In this document: positions 1 through 8,159 of the stretch, one piece after another
How positions within the stretch are numbered: the stretch's first letter is position 1
How the letters are laid out: every line of letters starts with the position of its first letter
Origin: Oribacterium sp. C9
GTDB lineage: Bacteria > Bacillota > Clostridia > Lachnospirales > Lachnospiraceae
DNA: 64,000 nt
Direction: 5' to 3'
Assembly (NCBI RefSeq): GCF_002007235.1
Contig: NZ_MUHW01000020.1
Location: 1-64,000, forward strand
Position numbers and translations under genes: made by a program
The notes under the pieces: model-generated
Databases searched by the model: none
Told to the model about the DNA's origin: nothing
What the model saw: the letters and a program-made list of their open reading frames with translations, nothing else

Positions 1-49
1 TATTGATTTATAAAATCATTACCATCTAATATATTAATAGGCGGTTAGT

Positions 50-92
50 CCTCCTGAAAAGGAGGGATTTGTATGCCCTCCAGAAAGGAGGG
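50..92 (+). promoter_or_regulatory. Tandem hairpins that hide two ribosome sites
   Basis: Two adjacent inverted repeats lie directly before the toxin reading frame. CCTCC at 50-54 pairs with GGAGG at 61-65 around a 6-nt loop. CCCTCC at 76-81 pairs with GGAGGG at 87-92 around a 5-nt loop. Each right arm is the Shine-Dalgarno sequence for a start codon, ATG 73 and ATG 97 respectively, so each ribosome site carries its own anti-SD arm. Sequestered SD sites are known in type I toxin mRNAs; that this one works that way is inference. Confidence 0.6.
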
Positions 93-96
93 TGCT

Positions 97-180
97 ATGG
101 TAACATATAGTGATTTGTTCCAACTGGGACTTTTAATTGTAGCTATCATCGGTCTTGTTTATAAGATTGCAAAAAAATAA
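97..180 (+). CDS. Holin-like type I toxin peptide
   Basis: A 27-residue peptide (MVTYSDLFQLG start, YKIAKK end) with one hydrophobic helix at about residues 8-22 and a Lys-rich tail. It matches the look of the putative holin-like toxins (TxpA/BsrG-type type I toxins) of Firmicutes, small membrane peptides normally held in check by an antisense RNA. The start at 97 has GGAGGG seven nucleotides upstream. An in-frame ATG at 73 would give 35 residues and also has an SD, so either or both may be used. An intrinsic terminator follows directly. I could not identify an antisense RNA promoter with certainty. It stands alone in a region of broken genes, consistent with an accessory locus. Confidence 0.72.
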   Translation: MVTYSDLFQLGLLIVAIIGLVYKIAKK

Positions 181-214
181 CCGCCCGAGCCTGGAAACTG
201 AGCGGTTACTTTTT
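179..214 (+). terminator. Terminator of the toxin gene
   Basis: AACCGC at 179-184 pairs with GCGGTT at 202-207, followed by ACTTTTT. The stem overlaps the stop codon of the toxin. Confidence 0.7.
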
Positions 215-513
215 ATAAACCATTAAGTTGAGGGCTAACCGTCTATCGGCATGCACCTTTTATGTCTTTATGATATCCCATATTCTAAATAATTTCAACT
301 AGAAAGAATTTCTCCCATGTGCATTAACAGCCACCACTACAACTATTAGAGTACCAATTGCCTGAGAAGATCCTTGAACTAAAAAATGCCCTTATAAACT
401 CTATAAACATTTTACACTTTGATTTCATTTCGAGAATGTTGAATTGATTACGTGATTTATTATCCTCAGTTCATAAGGTTTTTTAGGATATCAGGTTATT
501 TGGGTCGCCTTAA
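215..513. other. AT-rich intergenic stretch, no supported gene
   Basis: No start codon with a ribosome site and no convincing family match was found. The minus strand carries one short open frame (324-428) ending in a Cys/Gly-rich tail, listed under findings as a weak candidate only. The stretch lies between a toxin locus and a damaged HNH gene, so it may be non-coding remnant DNA. Confidence 0.5.
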
Positions 514-1311
514 TTAAACCATAATTTTGTCGCTCTTGCTACGATTGCACTTCCAACAAAGTGTTTGCAAATTGTCTTCTACAGTATATCCGCCTTTGGC
601 AACAGGGATGATATGATCTATCTCAAGCAAGAGATTTGGCTCTTTATGAGTGGAATTGCCACAGAACTTACAGGTGTAATTATCACGTTCCTTAATCTGC
701 TGGCGTAGTTTGCTTGTCATTAAAGCTCGCTGTTCCTTTGCAAAAGATGCTGTTGTTAGTTTGCTTTACAGAGCATTTATCAATTCTATAATGGTTTCCT
801 CGGTCATAGGAATGGTAAAGTTACGCTGTGCCATACCACCATTTGACGTATAGTTGAACTTATATTCAATGGTAAGTACGCTTTCGCTTATATTTGCAAA
901 TCCTAATCTTGAATAGAATCCATCCTCATCGTTTTGCATGACATATGAAGGGACATTTGTGATGTATTGCTGATAATCCTTCTTGTAGTTATTGATAATC
1001 TGTCTAGCATCCTTTAACGTTTCCAACTCTTCTATAAGCAACTGTAATTTCTGTATTTGCTCAGGATATTGGTCTTTATTGGGGTAAAAATACTTTATAA
1101 CATACTCTATAGGGCTGTTTTCTGCACTTGCAAACACTTGTGCAGATACTTCAGCCGTGAATGGAGTGATGCTCTTCTTATAAGGTCGTAAATAGTTATA
1201 TTCATCGTCTACAACTGTTTCGTTTCTTGTGATTCTTGAACCAAACAGTTTGGAGATGGACTGAGCTTTTTCATTGATGTAATCGTTAAATTCTCTTTGT
1301 GAATCCATCAA
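514..1311 (-). pseudogene. HNH endonuclease gene split by an in-frame stop
   Basis: Two consecutive open stretches lie in the same minus-strand frame. The upstream part (1311-769) gives a 181-residue, partly coiled-coil segment. The downstream part (765-514) carries a complete HNH module with C-x2-C, an IDHIIP core, an Asn and a second C-x2-C. Only a TAA codon (tta at 766-768 on the plus strand) separates them, and translation resumes in frame with SKLTTASFAKEQ before the ATG at 720. Without this stop the product would be about 265 residues with the nuclease at the C terminus. The HNH half could be made alone from ATG 720, but no good SD is seen there. I read it as a recent nonsense mutation in an accessory nuclease. 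The N-terminal domain is not recognised. Confidence 0.8.
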
Positions 1312-1323
1312 AGAGTCACAAGT

Positions 1324-1653
1324 TTGCTTGATTTTAGCAAAGTCAGAAGAGTTATAGTAATCTACAATCAGGTAATAATCAAGTCCCTGAAAACCGCAAA
1401 GGAACAGATCGATACCTGTCCTGATGACAGAGCAGAGCTTAAGCAGGAATATCAGTTCAGATATGACGTAATTAAGGAGTATGCTCCTGCCATGATGTCA
1501 GAGGATGAAATCAGAGCATTTATCAGCGAGAAATTTGCCGATGTAATCGCAACAAAGAATAAAGGTGCTATCATGAAGGAAATCATGCCGGTCTTGAAGA
1601 GCAAAGCTGATGGAAAGGCTATCAATATGATAGTTGCTGAGCTTTGCAAATAA
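1324..1653 (+). pseudogene. yqeY: yqeY (GatB/YqeY domain) lacking its 5' third
   Basis: From about position 1366 the frame reads as the C-terminal two thirds of the GatB/YqeY-domain protein: the helix with KSLKTAKEQ, then EYAPAMMSEDEI, ADVIATKNKG and a GKAINMIVAELC ending that is typical of the family. The first 14 codons (1324-1365) show no family resemblance and no ribosome site. YqeY is normally about 148 residues, so roughly 50 N-terminal residues are missing. The break lies only about 50 bp from the start of the oppositely oriented HNH gene, which suggests that the event that brought in that locus removed the 5' end. A strong terminator follows. YqeY is linked in the literature to tRNA-dependent amidotransferase-like folds; this copy is probably not functional. 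Confidence 0.75.
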
Positions 1654-1668
1654 AGAAAAGAATTTATT

Positions 1669-1700
1669 AGAGTCCTGCGAATTTCGCAGGACTCTTTTTT
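1669..1700 (+). terminator. Intrinsic terminator after yqeY remnant
   Basis: Perfect 12-bp stem: AGAGTCCTGCGA at 1669-1680 pairs with TCGCAGGACTCT at 1684-1695, followed by a T run. A second GC-rich hairpin (GTGCGCC 1703-1709 with GGCGCAC 1714-1720) stands beside it without a T run. Confidence 0.88.
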
Positions 1701-1724
1701 GAGTGCGCCTAGCGGCGCACGTTT

Positions 1725-1964
1725 CTAACGGGCATGGTGATCTAACCTTCTGGCCACAAAGGCAGAATCTATAAAGGTATTTATTGTTCCTCCAAGCACT
1801 GAACACATGACAGGAAGAAGAGCTTTATTATATTCTTTTGCAAGAAAACGGTTGTTTCGCTCCATAATAATATCAGCTTTTTCAAAAGTGACATCAAAGT
1901 CTGTTATTGGTGTATTCTTAATGCTGTAGCTTACTGAATGCACCATCTGAATCATAGGCGTCAT
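1725..1964 (-). pseudogene. N-terminal fragment of a MATE efflux transporter
   Basis: The last 45 codons read as the start of a MATE-family multidrug exporter: a polar N terminus, then LLPVMCSVLGGTINTF and IDSAFVARRL, which line up by eye with the first membrane segment of the intact MATE protein at 51592-52986 (MPLIMGTFFQQLYNTVDAVVVG region). The frame stops after about 79 codons, where a full MATE protein has about 450. Everything after the first helix is missing, and the break abuts the GC-rich hairpin at 1703-1720. The part before Met34 has no clear family match. I call this a gene remnant with moderate certainty. Confidence 0.5.
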
Positions 1965-2143
1965 CCTAAGCCACTATTTTCCATGCTTCCATTTTACCAT
2001 CTGGCAAAAAAAACTGTTCCCAAAATGATAAACTTAATACTCCATTAACAATGATGAAGTGCAAGAAAATTTAAAGGACAAATATGATACAATAGTGATG
2101 CATCAAAATCATTATCGGCATTGATTGAAGGGAATTTTATCTA

Positions 2144-2545
2144 ATGTATAGGCATATAAAATCTTTTCTTAAAATTGCGGGAATAACATTGATTTCTGCA
2201 CCGGCAGTACTTATCGCATTATTCATTATTATGGAGGTCGTCGGAATTCACGTAAATCACTCAGCGACAGATAAGCAGACAGCTCAGTTAAAGGAATACG
2301 TTGAAACGCACATTGAGGATGCTGACATAATAGATGTCTATTCAGAAACCGGTAATACTACCGGTACCAGCAATCATGTTGACTGCTTATCACGTATCAC
2401 CTTCGACACCGAGCTTCTGGAGCCGGCTCTTACCGAAATACTGGACGAGCAGTATAAGTATTATGAGCTTGACAGAACAGAGGATGCCTATACCCTTACT
2501 GTTGTCACAGAAGCACCCTTCTGGGATAATATAGAGGGTCATTGA
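2144..2545 (+). CDS. Small membrane-anchored protein, function unknown
   Basis: This 133-residue protein has one N-terminal membrane segment (about residues 10-33, rich in Ile/Leu/Val) and an acidic outer part. The motif ETGNTTGTSNHVDCLS sits at about residues 67-82, followed by an acidic helix. I do not recognise a named family; the Gly/Thr/Asn-rich motif looks conserved in kind, perhaps a binding loop. A putative -10 (TACAAT near 2087) lies upstream. The gene ends 51 nt before the P1 peptidase and may be cotranscribed with it. A role at the cell surface is all that can be inferred. Confidence 0.75.
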   Translation: MYRHIKSFLKIAGITLISAPAVLIALFIIMEVVGIHVNHSATDKQTAQLKEYVETHIEDADIIDVYSETGNTTGTSNHVDCLSRITFDTELLEPALTEILDEQYKYYELDRTEDAYTLTVVTEAPFWDNIEGH

Positions 2546-2596
2546 TAAAATATAACAGACGGCACACTCACGATACTCAGTGGAGGATAGAATAAT

Positions 2597-3604
2597 ATGA
2601 ACAGAAAAGAAGATATCGTTGGCACATCCGGACCATATACAGAGATCCCTGTAACTGAAATAGGAGATATATGCATAGGCCAGACCGAGAATGCAGAAGC
2701 AGGGACAGGTCTTACTGTTTTTATCAGCAAAAATGGTATGCCCGCAGGACTTGATGTCCGTGGTGGCGGACCGGCTTCACGTGAATCTGAACTTCTGAAG
2801 CCCCTTGCAGTGGCGCAGGCGATCCATGCCATCGTACTGGCAGGAGGCAGTGCTTTCGGACTGGGGGCAGCCGATGGTGTCATGGAATATCTTGAGAAGA
2901 ACGACATAGGCTATGATACCGTCTTCGCCAGGGTTCCTCTGGTGGTTCAGTCCGACTTATATGATCTCTCAGTAGGTGACAGTAAAGTGCGACCGGATTC
3001 CAAAATGGGCTATGAAGCTGCAAAGCTCGCATGTGAATCACCAAACTATAAAGACGGTAATTTCGGAGCAGGCTGCGGTGCCTCGGTAGGAAAGATGGCC
3101 GGCATGGACACCTCCATGAAATCCGGAATAGGAAGCTATGCGATTCAGATCGGAGAATTAAAGATAGGCGCTGTTGTCGCTGTCAATGCTCTTGGTGATA
3201 TATATGACTGGAAGACCGGAGAAAAGCTTGCCGGACTTCTCACTGAAGACAAGAAGGGATTCCGGGATACTCTGGAATATATGGCTCAGGATATCTCATC
3301 GAAAGAAAATAAGTTCACAGGAAATACGACTATCGGTGTCGTGATCTGCAATGCCTCTTTCAATAAGACCCAACTCTGCAAAATTGCAGGAATGGCGCAT
3401 GACGGTTATGCCCGTTCCATAAGACCGGTACACACAAGTGCAGATGGCGACAGTATCTATGCTGTTTCAGTAGGAAACCTATCAGCAGATCAGGATCTGG
3501 CAGGCTCCTTGGCCGCTTTAGTAATGAGCGAAGCTATAAAGAGAGCCGTAATGAATTCAGAATCCGCATATGGTCTGATCTCGGCAAGCGATCTCGAAAA
3601 GTAA
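2597..3604 (+). CDS. P1-family (S58) aminopeptidase/autoprocessing hydrolase
   Basis: The 335-residue product belongs to the DmpA/NylC-like P1 peptidases, N-terminal nucleophile hydrolases that cut themselves to expose a catalytic Thr or Ser. Family signatures present are GGGPASRESELL (about residues 56-67), AIVLAGGSAFGL (about 78-89), FGAGCGASVGK (about 157-167) and ENKFTGNTTIGVV. In the last, Asn243-Thr244 is the expected self-cleavage point and Thr244 the likely nucleophile, by analogy with NylC. Substrates in the family include beta-aminopeptides, D-amino-acid amides and nylon oligomers; which applies here is unknown. SD GGAGG stands seven bases before ATG. No signal peptide is seen, so it acts in the cytoplasm. 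Confidence 0.92.
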   Translation: MNRKEDIVGTSGPYTEIPVTEIGDICIGQTENAEAGTGLTVFISKNGMPAGLDVRGGGPASRESELLKPLAVAQAIHAIVLAGGSAFGLGAADGVMEYLEKNDIGYDTVFARVPLVVQSDLYDLSVGDSKVRPDSKMGYEAAKLACESPNYKDGNFGAGCGASVGKMAGMDTSMKSGIGSYAIQIGELKIGAVVAVNALGDIYDWKTGEKLAGLLTEDKKGFRDTLEYMAQDISSKENKFTGNTTIGVVICNASFNKTQLCKIAGMAHDGYARSIRPVHTSADGDSIYAVSVGNLSADQDLAGSLAALVMSEAIKRAVMNSESAYGLISASDLEK

Positions 3605-3658
3605 AAAGTTTTGTGAAGCATATATAAGAACATAAAACATCAAAAAAGAGGTTAGTAT

Positions 3659-4897
3659 ATGAAAAAAATTCTCGGGATCATCTCGGCTATAGCGATGCTT
3701 TTAGTCTCCATTTTTGGCTACAGTTCAACTGTTATTGCTGAACCTGCTGCAAATGCGGAAACATTTCAGGCATCTGCCCCTTCTGCCAATGAAGGTGAGT
3801 TACGCGGAGTATGGTTTTCGTATCTTGACTGGACTGAGATGCCGGAAGTGCAGAAGGCATTCCAGGAGAAAACCGATGAAATCATGGAGGATATCGTAAA
3901 AAAAGGCATGAATGCGATTTTCTGTCATGTTCACAGTCATTCTGACAGTTACGGAAAAAAGCTCACTACATTTCCTGAGTCAAAATTCGTGAGCACCGGA
4001 AAATCCGCTCCTGAATTTGATGCTCTTTCATACATGATAGACAGCGCTCATAGACACGGTCTGTCTTTTCACGCATGGCTTAACCCGTACCGCGTAACAG
4101 GCTATATGAAAAAGTGGGAGGACGTACCTGACGGATCTTTCCTGAAGTCATGGCCGAATAACGGAAACATACTTCTTCACGATGGAGACTACTACCTGAA
4201 TCCGTCCCGTAAAGAGGTTCAGGATCTTCTGGTGCAGGCGGTCACAGAAGTCGTGACAAACTATCCGGTGGACGGCGTACAGTTCGATGATTATTTCTAT
4301 CCATCATTGACAGAGGGGCAGCCTTTCGACCTCGCAGATTACGAGGCATCCGGTTCTTCTCTTAGTCTCGTGAACTGGAGAAGGAATAATGTTTCCACCC
4401 TTATACATCGTGTTCACGAAGCAGTTCATGAAGCAGATCCATCTGCTGTTTTCGGAGTAAGTCCTGTGCCTCTTTTGTCCAGTCTGCGTCACGAAAGGGC
4501 ATACTACGTAGATATCGATCTCTGGATGAGTTCAAACCAGTATGTGGACTACATACTGCCTCAGCTATACCATGGCTTTGAAGCGAGGACTGGAAAGGGC
4601 AATGTTTCGCCCAACGCATTTGCGGTCTGCCTTTCAGACTGGATAGAGCTGAAAAACCGACTGCAAAGCCCCGTGAAATTATATATCGGTCTTGCTCTAT
4701 ATAAATGCAGCACCGATACCTGGGACGGAAATCAGACACCGGAGTGGCTGCGCTACAACGATATCCTGGCACGTGAAGTCAGATATGCCCGGGCAACCGG
4801 TGCCGTAAGCGGATATGGCGTCTTTGCATACCAGAATTTCGACGATGAGGAAAAGCAGGAAGAACTGAACAATCTGACAAAGGCTTTTACAGCATAA
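3659..4897 (+). CDS. Exported family-10-like glycosyl hydrolase (GHL10/DUF187)
   Basis: This 412-residue secreted protein starts with a signal peptide (Lys-Lys, then a hydrophobic core, likely cleaved near residue 27). The mature part opens with ELRGVWFSYLDW and continues with the TIM-barrel motifs of the DUF187/GHL10 family: FCHVHSHSDSYG, a long helical linker, HAWLNPYR, and PVDGVQFDDYFYP, whose paired Asp residues are candidate catalytic or sugar-contact residues. Related proteins act on peptidoglycan-like or other polysaccharides, but the exact substrate of this subgroup is unsettled. The gene follows the P1 peptidase by 54 nt with SD AGAGG and precedes the exported SIMPL protein. Confidence 0.9.
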   Translation: MKKILGIISAIAMLLVSIFGYSSTVIAEPAANAETFQASAPSANEGELRGVWFSYLDWTEMPEVQKAFQEKTDEIMEDIVKKGMNAIFCHVHSHSDSYGKKLTTFPESKFVSTGKSAPEFDALSYMIDSAHRHGLSFHAWLNPYRVTGYMKKWEDVPDGSFLKSWPNNGNILLHDGDYYLNPSRKEVQDLLVQAVTEVVTNYPVDGVQFDDYFYPSLTEGQPFDLADYEASGSSLSLVNWRRNNVSTLIHRVHEAVHEADPSAVFGVSPVPLLSSLRHERAYYVDIDLWMSSNQYVDYILPQLYHGFEARTGKGNVSPNAFAVCLSDWIELKNRLQSPVKLYIGLALYKCSTDTWDGNQTPEWLRYNDILAREVRYARATGAVSGYGVFAYQNFDDEEKQEELNNLTKAFTA

Positions 4898-4981
4898 AAT
4901 TTTTTCAAAAATTTGTGACCTTCGAGACCTAAAGTCTGTCTATATGTATAGAGACAAATAAATGAAAAGGAGAAAACAATT

Positions 4982-5779
4982 ATGAGAAAATTTAAAACCA
5001 CAGTATTCGCAGGACTCGCAGCATTAACACTTACTTCAGCACTTCTTACCGGATGCGGAGATCAGTCCGTACCTGTCGCAGCAGGGCAGTCAAAGGACAT
5101 CGCCAATGTTTCAGCTCCGGAAAACGGCAGCCAGATAACTGTAACCGAAAACGGAAATACAGTAACTGTATCCGCAGTTGGCAAGGTAAGCGTCGTTCCT
5201 GATATGGCAGAGATCTCCTTCGGTATAAGCACAGAGGATACGGATGTGAAGTCAGCACAGTCGAAAAACAGTCAGGACACGCAGAAGGTCATCGATAAGC
5301 TGAAGGAACTCGGCATCGACGAGAGCAGTATAAAGACTTCCTACTATGACATCTATCCGCAGTACGATTATGATGCCGACGGCGGAAACCAGATATCAGG
5401 TTACAATGTAAGCACAACCCTCACAGTAAGCGACCTGAAGATCTCCGATGCCGGAAATATCATCTCTCAGTGCGTAGACGCGGGCATCAATAACATGAAC
5501 AACATAAGCTATTTTTGCTCTACCTATGATGATGCCTATAATGAAGCATTGACAGAAGCTGTAAAAGCAGCGGATAAAAAAGCTGAAATTCTCGCCGAAG
5601 CTTCAGGAAAAACTCTTGGCGGAACAAAGAGCATAACTGAGGGCTACCAGAACACTACATATGAGTACAGAAACACAAAATCAGCCTCTTTTGAAGCCGC
5701 AGCAGGAACTGATGCAGTTATCATGCCGGGAGAAACAGATGTTGAGGCAAATGTAACCGTAACATACACTTTAAACTAA
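4982..5779 (+). CDS. SIMPL-domain (DUF541) lipoprotein
   Basis: This is a 265-residue lipoprotein. The lipobox LLTGC places the lipid-modified Cys at residue 25. A short polar linker leads into a DUF541/SIMPL domain at about residues 55-262, beginning with VTVSAVGKVSVVPDMAEIS and ending with EANVTVTYTLN, a typical SIMPL last strand. Proteins of this family form oligomeric rings on the outer membrane face or cell surface; their biochemical function is poorly known, with links to stress tolerance. SD AAGGAG is eight bases upstream of the ATG. The stop codon shares one base with the next start (TAATG), showing translational coupling to the DUF2156 gene. Confidence 0.9.
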   Translation: MRKFKTTVFAGLAALTLTSALLTGCGDQSVPVAAGQSKDIANVSAPENGSQITVTENGNTVTVSAVGKVSVVPDMAEISFGISTEDTDVKSAQSKNSQDTQKVIDKLKELGIDESSIKTSYYDIYPQYDYDADGGNQISGYNVSTTLTVSDLKISDAGNIISQCVDAGINNMNNISYFCSTYDDAYNEALTEAVKAADKKAEILAEASGKTLGGTKSITEGYQNTTYEYRNTKSASFEAAAGTDAVIMPGETDVEANVTVTYTLN

Positions 5780-6774
5780 TGGATACTGATATGAATCTTA
5801 AATTATTTATGCCGAAATCAACCGATGCCGAAAAGATAGCCCCTTTTTACAGCATGAGACCCAACAAAGCTTGCGACAGCGGTGTTCTTGATACATTTCT
5901 ATGGAGGGATTACTATGATATAAAGCTTTGTATAGCGGATGATAAAGCTCTGTTATTTCTGATGCAGAATAAGGGAGAATACTTTTCTGCCATGCCTTTT
6001 TGTAAAGAGGAAGACCTTCCGCACTACTTCGAAGTCATGGAAAAGTATTTTAACGATGTACTTAAGAAGCCATTTAAGATATATCTCGCTGATGAAGAAG
6101 CGGTAGAAGCATTGGCACTCAAAGAAAATCCGAGATATCTCGTAAAAGAGGAATTTGATCTCAAGGATTATCTCTATGATGGCGATGAACTAAGGACTCT
6201 TTCAGGCAAAAAGTTCCATAAGAAGAAAAATCTCGTAAACAAGTTCATGAGAGAATTCGAGGGAAGATGGGAATACAGAAGCCTCTGCTGCGGCGACAGG
6301 GAAGAAGTGCTTGGTTTTCTTGATGCATGGTACGAAAAGCGCAGTGATGAGGAAAAGGAGGCAGAAGATACCCTGGAATACGAAGTTATGGGTATCCACG
6401 AGATGCTGAAGGACTGTTTCCATCTTGATACTTTTAAATCAGGAGGAATATACATCGACGGAAAGCTGGAGGCTTTTACCATAGGTGCTCTGAATCCTCT
6501 TGAAGACATGGCCTGTATAGCTATCGAAAAGGGCAACTCGGAATTTCCCGGAATCTATCAGGTCATAAACCAGCAGTTCCTGATACATGAATTCCCTGAT
6601 GCAAAGATCATAAACCGGGAGGATGACTGCGGACTTCCGGGACTGAGGAAAGCAAAAGAGAGCTATAATCCCATAGGTTACGAGCGAAAGTATATGGTTC
6701 TGCAGAAGGCTTTCGAAGGCTGGAAGGACGAGATCACTGACATATATGAAACTGAAATACAGCAGAAATCATGA
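5779..6774 (+). CDS. DUF2156 protein (LPG-synthase C-terminal fold)
   Basis: The 331-residue cytoplasmic protein matches DUF2156, a tandem GNAT-like fold related to the catalytic part of phosphatidylglycerol lysyltransferase (MprF). Recognisable pieces are FLWRDYY near residue 40, KKFHKKKNLVNKF near 140, GGIYIDGKLEAFTIG near 223, and INREDDCGLPGLRKAKESY with the family's basic aminoacyl-tRNA or acyl-acceptor patch near 275. There is no membrane domain, so it is the soluble version whose substrate is unknown. Its ATG overlaps the SIMPL stop by one base. I am sure of the family but not of the reaction. Confidence 0.87.
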   Translation: MDTDMNLKLFMPKSTDAEKIAPFYSMRPNKACDSGVLDTFLWRDYYDIKLCIADDKALLFLMQNKGEYFSAMPFCKEEDLPHYFEVMEKYFNDVLKKPFKIYLADEEAVEALALKENPRYLVKEEFDLKDYLYDGDELRTLSGKKFHKKKNLVNKFMREFEGRWEYRSLCCGDREEVLGFLDAWYEKRSDEEKEAEDTLEYEVMGIHEMLKDCFHLDTFKSGGIYIDGKLEAFTIGALNPLEDMACIAIEKGNSEFPGIYQVINQQFLIHEFPDAKIINREDDCGLPGLRKAKESYNPIGYERKYMVLQKAFEGWKDEITDIYETEIQQKS

Positions 6775-6830
6775 CGATGCAAGTGTAAAAACTATAAATC
6801 TTTCCTCTGTCCCTGACAGGGTACTGCTGA

Positions 6831-7526
6831 ATGCGAAACAGAAAAGACCGGATCTTTATGAATGAACTTTATGTCTTAAACGAAATAAATCAAAAATGCG
6901 AAACCAAGGCTCTTTATGAGGAAGTATTTCCGGAGGATAAGGGGCCTTTCTCTGACTGGTACTATGAGGACCGATGCCGGGATAACATCATTGTATGCCT
7001 GAAAAAAGATGGTGAAGTTGCAGCCATGGCGCATCTTAATCCTTTTACAGTCTGTAACAGGAACGGACAATCAGCTGAAATATACTATATTTATGCTGTG
7101 GCAACCAGAAAAGAAGAGCGTAATAAAGGATATATGACTGAGGTTCTTAACAAAAGCTTTGAGATCATGAAGGATAAAGGTATTCCCTTTTGCTACCTTA
7201 TTCCGGTGGATGAATCTATCTATACACCGTTCGGATTTCATACCGTTTCGAAGTTTACAATTAAACGGATCTTAGATTTTACTTTAGTCACTTCAAATTA
7301 TGACATCTATCTCAGAGAAGATGAAAATTATATTAGGAGAGCTTTGATAGAGGATGAGTTATGTGAAAATATGGAAGAAGCCCTTCCGAAGGATCCCGTC
7401 ATAATGGTCAAGCTCATTTCTCCTGATTCCTTTTCAAAGTTCAGCGGTCTTGCAGCAGATACCGAAGAATCTGAGAAGATCGAATGGCTTAAAAACCAGA
7501 GGATCTACATTTCAGAGTCCGTATAA
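6831..7526 (+). CDS. GNAT-family N-acetyltransferase
   Basis: The protein has 231 residues from the first ATG, or 222 if Met10 at 6858 is used; neither start has a clear ribosome site, so the N terminus is uncertain. The acetyl-CoA pocket is seen as YIYAVATRKEERNKGYMTEVL at about residues 86-106 (the R/Q-x-x-G-x-G/A loop here is RNKGYM), followed by YLIPVDESIYTPFGF, which resembles the Eis/GNAT subgroup with a C-terminal extension. The acceptor substrate cannot be told. It follows the DUF2156 gene by about 55 nt on the same strand, so the two acyl-transfer-type proteins could be cotranscribed. Confidence 0.85.
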   Translation: MRNRKDRIFMNELYVLNEINQKCETKALYEEVFPEDKGPFSDWYYEDRCRDNIIVCLKKDGEVAAMAHLNPFTVCNRNGQSAEIYYIYAVATRKEERNKGYMTEVLNKSFEIMKDKGIPFCYLIPVDESIYTPFGFHTVSKFTIKRILDFTLVTSNYDIYLREDENYIRRALIEDELCENMEEALPKDPVIMVKLISPDSFSKFSGLAADTEESEKIEWLKNQRIYISESV

Positions 7527-7663
7527 ATTCTATGTATGAGCCGGCTTCACCTCACATAGCCTGAGATTTGGAAAAATAATATGTTATTCACTTATTCCTT
7601 CTTCTAAGCTCGTCGAAAGTTTTTTTTAGAATCAAATTTTTTTATATGGAAGGAGTATTTAAT

Positions 7664-8044
7664 ATGAAAATCACAGGTTTTTGTCCACTGATCGTAACAA
7701 AGGACCCGGAAGCGGTAATGAAGGTTTTTGAAGAACTCGGCTTTGAAAGACGGCACACGAAGACGGATATCGAAGGCGGCACAGTCACCAATTTTTCCAT
7801 GAAGGATGCAAATGGTTTCCGCATCAATATTGCAGCTTCACAAAACATGGAAAAAGACCTTACATCCATGAGTATGAATGTAGATAATTTCCAGGAGGCT
7901 TATGATTTTCTTATTTCCAAGGGCTACGTTAATCCTCGCGGAGATAAGGTAACAGATACAAGCTCCTCAAGAGCAACTATGCTTATTTCTCCTTCAGGCT
8001 TCCCGATCACGATTTCCGAGCACATAAAGAAGGATAAGGAATAA
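7664..8044 (+). CDS. VOC/glyoxalase-fold protein
   Basis: This 126-residue single-domain protein has two beta-alpha-beta-beta-beta units: KITGFCPLIVTKDPEAVMKVFEELGF, then FSMKDANGFRINIA, and the second half ending in SPSGFPITISEH. This is the vicinal-oxygen-chelate fold used by glyoxalases, dioxygenases and antibiotic-binding proteins. The usual metal-binding His/Glu set is only partly visible, so it may bind a ligand instead of catalysing a reaction. I chose ATG 7664 because GGAAGGAG lies eight bases ahead of it; a start at 7646 would lack an SD. A bidirectional terminator follows. Confidence 0.82.
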   Translation: MKITGFCPLIVTKDPEAVMKVFEELGFERRHTKTDIEGGTVTNFSMKDANGFRINIAASQNMEKDLTSMSMNVDNFQEAYDFLISKGYVNPRGDKVTDTSSSRATMLISPSGFPITISEHIKKDKE

Positions 8045-8106
8045 TCGCCTTAAGAACATATGACTCCCTGCTGTTGAGACAGTAAAGTCATAAGATTTTT
8101 ATAATA

Positions 8107-8157
8107 AAAACACTTCCCTGTATCATGCCATAACCGGCACGTTACAGGGATTTTTTT
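8107..8157. terminator. Bidirectional intrinsic terminator
   Basis: TCCCTGTA at 8115-8122 and TGCC pair with GGCA and TACAGGGA at 8136-8150. There are T runs on the plus side (8151-8157) and A runs before the stem that serve the minus-strand TetR gene. Confidence 0.88.
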
Positions 8158-8159
8158 CA

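Noticed and set aside
4915-4981. Third copy of the TGTGACC motif before the SIMPL gene
   Set aside because: Only the first seven bases agree, the CGGTA half is missing and the distance to the start is 67 rather than 72.
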